Source: a virus
Virus record (IMG/VR): IMGVR_UViG_3300028559_002705
Span: 1 to 24,205 of that record
Length of the DNA stretch: 24,205 nucleotides
Direction: 5' to 3' (one strand)
Both the position numbers and the translations under genes were made by a program. The notes under the pieces are model-generated. The model had not been told where the DNA came from. It searched no databases and saw only the letters and a program-made list of their open reading frames with translations. Positions within the stretch are counted from its first letter, which is position 1. Every line of letters starts with the position of its first letter. Positions 21,902 to 24,205 of this stretch are shown here, piece after piece.

Positions 21902-22974
21902 GCTGGCTAGAAGCGCTCAACCTTGCCGGGCCAGCTGGTTCTGCTGGTGCACAAGGAGCGGCAGGAGCACCAGGCCCTGCTGGACCACCTGGGGCAGCAG
22001 GGGCAGTTGGCGAGCCTGGTGCTGAGGGCCCTGCTGGCCCGCAAGGAGATCAAGGGCCCCTTGGCCCTCAAGGTCCCCAGGGCCCTCAAGGAGCGCCCGG
22101 AGTGCAAGGCAGCCAAGGCGCTCAAGGTCCCCAGGGACCGCAAGGCCCTGCAGGAAATCCCGGTCCAGCAGGAGCGCAAGGCGTCATGGGGCCTACTGGT
22201 GCAGCGGGGCAGCAAGGCTCTGCAGCTACAAGTGATTTCCAGGTGCTTGCTGGCGTTCCCCATGCCTATATGGCAAATCAGGGGACCTGGGTGCCGCTTG
22301 GCGTTGAGCCGCTTGCGCCTGTTGTTCCAGAGGTTGGCGCACCGATTGGCGGTGGCTACTTCGCTGGGTTGATTAGCCATACGGCTGATGGCAACCCCAC
22401 CCATTACCTAATCGTCGCGCCGCGTGATGCGGGTGCTACCGGCGGCTCTAATACCGGCATGCCCGAGGTTTACCCGCAGGCTTATAACCCGACCTACAGG
22501 GACTACGGGCCAAGCGGTGGTTGCGGCAGCAGGCATGACGGCTGGGCGAACACCGAGTGGATGATCCAAAATGGTGTTCACCCTGCTGCCCAGTGGTGTG
22601 CGGCACTAAATATCAACGGCTACGACGACTGGTACATGCCAGCGCACTACGAGCTGGAGATTGCCTACTTCCATCTCAAGCCAACAGCTACGCCGAACGT
22701 AGCTGATCCAGCCTATGGAGACGGGATCAACCCATATGCAGTGCCAAGGCGTGACTATCTGTTCCCCCCATACGTGCCAGCTCAGTGCTTAAACCCTGCC
22801 TTTCAGTGGGGCGGGGCGGAAGCCTTTATTCCATTAATCCACTGGACATCATCAGAGAGGGATACGCGCGATTGCTATGTGTTGAGTATGGATAGTGGTT
22901 TGTTTTCTTGGATGCCCAAGATATTTATTTCACCTGTGCGCGCCATGCGCAAGATCCCCTACGGGTCGCTCTAG
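21898..22974 (+). CDS. Collagen-like fibre protein 2 with DUF1566/Lcl-type tip
   Basis: A 358-residue protein. The tag [12 protein letters not shown] leads into 33 Gly-X-Y triplets (residues 11-109), then a short module [20 protein letters not shown] shared with fibre 1. From about residue 150 follows a DUF1566/Lcl_C-type domain, marked by [37 protein letters not shown] and the closing SPVRAMRKI. This domain forms the adhesive end of the Legionella collagen-like adhesin and some phage receptor-binding proteins, so it is the best candidate here for the receptor-binding tip. It contains several cysteines. The last 110 bases are locally AT-richer than the rest of the gene. Confidence 0.88.
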   Translation: MSWLEALNLAGPAGSAGAQGAAGAPGPAGPPGAAGAVGEPGAEGPAGPQGDQGPLGPQGPQGPQGAPGVQGSQGAQGPQGPQGPAGNPGPAGAQGVMGPTGAAGQQGSAATSDFQVLAGVPHAYMANQGTWVPLGVEPLAPVVPEVGAPIGGGYFAGLISHTADGNPTHYLIVAPRDAGATGGSNTGMPEVYPQAYNPTYRDYGPSGGCGSRHDGWANTEWMIQNGVHPAAQWCAALNINGYDDWYMPAHYELEIAYFHLKPTATPNVADPAYGDGINPYAVPRRDYLFPPYVPAQCLNPAFQWGGAEAFIPLIHWTSSERDTRDCYVLSMDSGLFSWMPKIFISPVRAMRKIPYGSL

Positions 22975-23043
22975 TCCAGTCAGCTTTGCTGAACGCAGTT
23001 GTGGCTTGCTGTTAGCCACCGGCTAGCGGCTAGCGGTGCAATA

Positions 23044-23082
23044 CGGCAATAGCTGCTGTTGACACACCGGGCTGCTGGCCCG
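23044..23082 (+). promoter_or_regulatory. CGGCAATAGC motif plus hairpin before the third collagen-like gene
   Basis: CGGCAATAGC (23044-23053) lies in the 109-base gap after fibre 2. The stem CGGGC-TGCTG-GCCCG (23068-23082) ends just before the ATG at 23084. A second GCAATA lies immediately upstream of the 10-mer, and GGCTAGC-type repeats precede it. Confidence 0.45.
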
Positions 23083-23083
23083 C

Positions 23084-23653
23084 ATGACCATGGCTTGGGT
23101 AGCAGGCGGCTCTCTTAAGGGTCCACAGGGTGAGCAAGGCATTCAGGGCGCCCAAGGGGTGCAAGGCCTTGCTGGCGCTGATGGCGCCCAAGGCGTCCAG
23201 GGACCACAAGGAGAAGCCGGCATCCAGGGTCCGATTGGTCCTGATGGTGTTCAAGGCCAGCAGGGCATCCAGGGTGCTGCGGGGTTGGGCATCACCTTTA
23301 AGGGCCAGGTAGCGACAGAAACGGAGCTGCCAGCTGGTGCAGCCCAGGGCGATGCCTACATCGTTCAGGCCGATGACTCCTTCCAGGTGTGGGATGCGGC
23401 CAGCAGCAGCTGGGTGAATGGTGGCTCGATTCAAGGACCGCAGGGAATTGAGGGCCCAGCTGGCGTTGCTGGTGTTCAAGGAGAAATAGGCCCTGCTGGC
23501 GCTCAAGGCGTAGAAGGACCAGCAGGCGTCCAGGGCATGCGCGGTACGGGCTGGTTCAACGGCAGCGGCGCTCCTGCAGAAGATATCCCTGGTTCGATCC
23601 CTGGTGATCTGTATTTAGATAACGCCACGGGCGATGTGTACACCCTGAGCTGA
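23084..23653 (+). CDS. Collagen-like fibre protein 3, two rods with a central domain
   Basis: A 189-residue protein starting [14 protein letters not shown] (an alternative start is the second Met). It has about 18 Gly-X-Y triplets, then a globular insert ([35 protein letters not shown] ... SSSWVNGG) of a type often seen in phage fibre proteins. About 12 more triplets follow, then the terminal module [34 protein letters not shown]. The X-Y positions are rich in Gln (GVQ, GPQ, GIQ), unlike the Pro/Ala-rich rod of fibre 1. It probably makes a jointed fibre. The terminal module matches the end of the protein at 20515-21309. Confidence 0.85.
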   Translation: MTMAWVAGGSLKGPQGEQGIQGAQGVQGLAGADGAQGVQGPQGEAGIQGPIGPDGVQGQQGIQGAAGLGITFKGQVATETELPAGAAQGDAYIVQADDSFQVWDAASSSWVNGGSIQGPQGIEGPAGVAGVQGEIGPAGAQGVEGPAGVQGMRGTGWFNGSGAPAEDIPGSIPGDLYLDNATGDVYTLS

Positions 23654-23656
23654 GCG

Positions 23657-24205
23657 GTGGCCTGGTCGCTTGCTGCCAACCTGCAGGGCCCGGCTGGCCC
23701 GAGCGCTGTGTCGGCTGATGCCGGCAACAGCGCCAGGTTGGGCACTGACGCCAAGGTGTTTGTGCCCTCCTCCCTTTATGTCCTGCCCATCGCGACAACT
23801 GCGTTATTGGGCGGCATCAAGGTGGGTGCTGGGCTGAGCATGACGGCCGATGGCGTGCTCAGTGCTGCGATGGCAACCACCTACGTCAATAAGGCTGGCG
23901 ATGTGATGAACGGCCCGCTGCGCTTTGCCAATAGCGGCGGTGTTTCAACCTTCAATGGCCGGGACGTTTACCTGTACTACGACGGGACCTTCTTTCGCTG
24001 CCAGTTGCCGTCATCTAGATCCGCCTGGCGAATTGAGAACAGCAGCGGCCAGGTGTCCTTTGGCTCTTGTCCTGCAGCAGCTAACCCGCCTGTTGCGGCC
24101 AGTGACCTGACCAACAAGGGCTATATCGACAACCTCGTAAGCGCTGTTTTAGATGAGCTGCTGGCTCTCAAGGCAGAGGTGGCGGCCCTCAAGGCTGCGA
24201 CCTGA
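23657..24205 (+). CDS. Tail fibre protein with coiled-coil C-terminus
   Basis: A 182-residue protein starting with GTG (VAWSLAANLQGP, the same N-terminal tag as the collagen-like fibres, but with only one GPAGP remnant instead of a rod). The middle (IATTALLGGIKVGAGLSMTADGVLSA) is a pattern widely seen in phage tail-fibre repeats. NKAGDVMNGPLRF and DLTNKGYIDNLV match common fibre shaft motifs. The last 20 residues (VLDELLALKAEVAALKAAT) form a heptad leucine zipper suited to trimerisation. It starts 4 bases after the previous stop. The TGA is the last base triplet of the window, so the gene is complete but later fibre or tail genes may follow. Confidence 0.85.
   Translation: MAWSLAANLQGPAGPSAVSADAGNSARLGTDAKVFVPSSLYVLPIATTALLGGIKVGAGLSMTADGVLSAAMATTYVNKAGDVMNGPLRFANSGGVSTFNGRDVYLYYDGTFFRCQLPSSRSAWRIENSSGQVSFGSCPAAANPPVAASDLTNKGYIDNLVSAVLDELLALKAEVAALKAAT

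Noticed and set aside
21157-22404. Long reverse-strand ORFs opposite the collagen-like genes
   Set aside because: They are antisense mirrors of Gly-X-Y coding, which lacks stops on the other strand; they have no independent features.

Overview
The window looks like a cyanobacterial chromosome segment, probably from a freshwater picocyanobacterium of the Synechococcus/Cyanobium type, carrying a large but incomplete prophage-like structural region. The host guess is an inference. It rests on the GC-rich coding style, a few GCGATCGC (HIP1-type) octamers, and several small exported orphan proteins and LysM proteins of a cyanobacterial kind. No tRNA, rRNA, integrase, CRISPR array or insertion sequence was recognised.

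Layout. (1) 1-1753: three AT-richer genes for exported orphan proteins. (2) 2040-9065: a DNA-packaging and portal block holding small terminase, large terminase, a sigma-factor-like protein without region 4, a portal protein of the DUF4055 type and two connector-position proteins. A reverse-strand cargo cassette (a DUF6155-like protein plus a RelE/HigB-type toxin and HigA-type antitoxin) sits between the sigma-like gene and the portal. (3) 9066-15553: about 6.5 kb that does not look like phage. It has two paralogous LysM proteins on the reverse strand, a small membrane protein, an intact and a decayed copy of a small ORF, a three-gene operon of membrane-anchored orphans, and an untranslatable relic of a second large terminase. 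(4) 15554-19405: scaffold-like protein, two small proteins, a reverse-strand lysis cassette (C39-type peptidase plus holin-like protein), a basic orphan and the HK97-fold major capsid protein. (5) 19417-24205: a head-associated orphan, a protein with a 27-bp tandem repeat and a HeH/LEM-like end, a PKD-like protein, three collagen-like fibre proteins and a final fibre protein.

How the parts fit. Terminase, portal, scaffold and capsid proteins are enough to describe a DNA-packaging head. The peptidase/holin pair would release particles, and the collagen-like proteins would form a multi-fibre surface array. No tail tube, tape measure, baseplate, integrase or replication gene was recognised. The region may therefore be a decayed prophage, a short-tailed phage with very divergent tail genes, or a domesticated particle-producing locus.

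The most notable sequence-level signals are: the 10-mer CGGCAATAGC followed by a GC-rich hairpin in front of three structural genes, with weaker versions before two more; a shared N-terminal tag (M-x-W...L-x-GP) on all four terminal fibre proteins; reuse of short C-terminal modules among the fibres; the terminase relic; and the sigma-like protein that lacks region 4.
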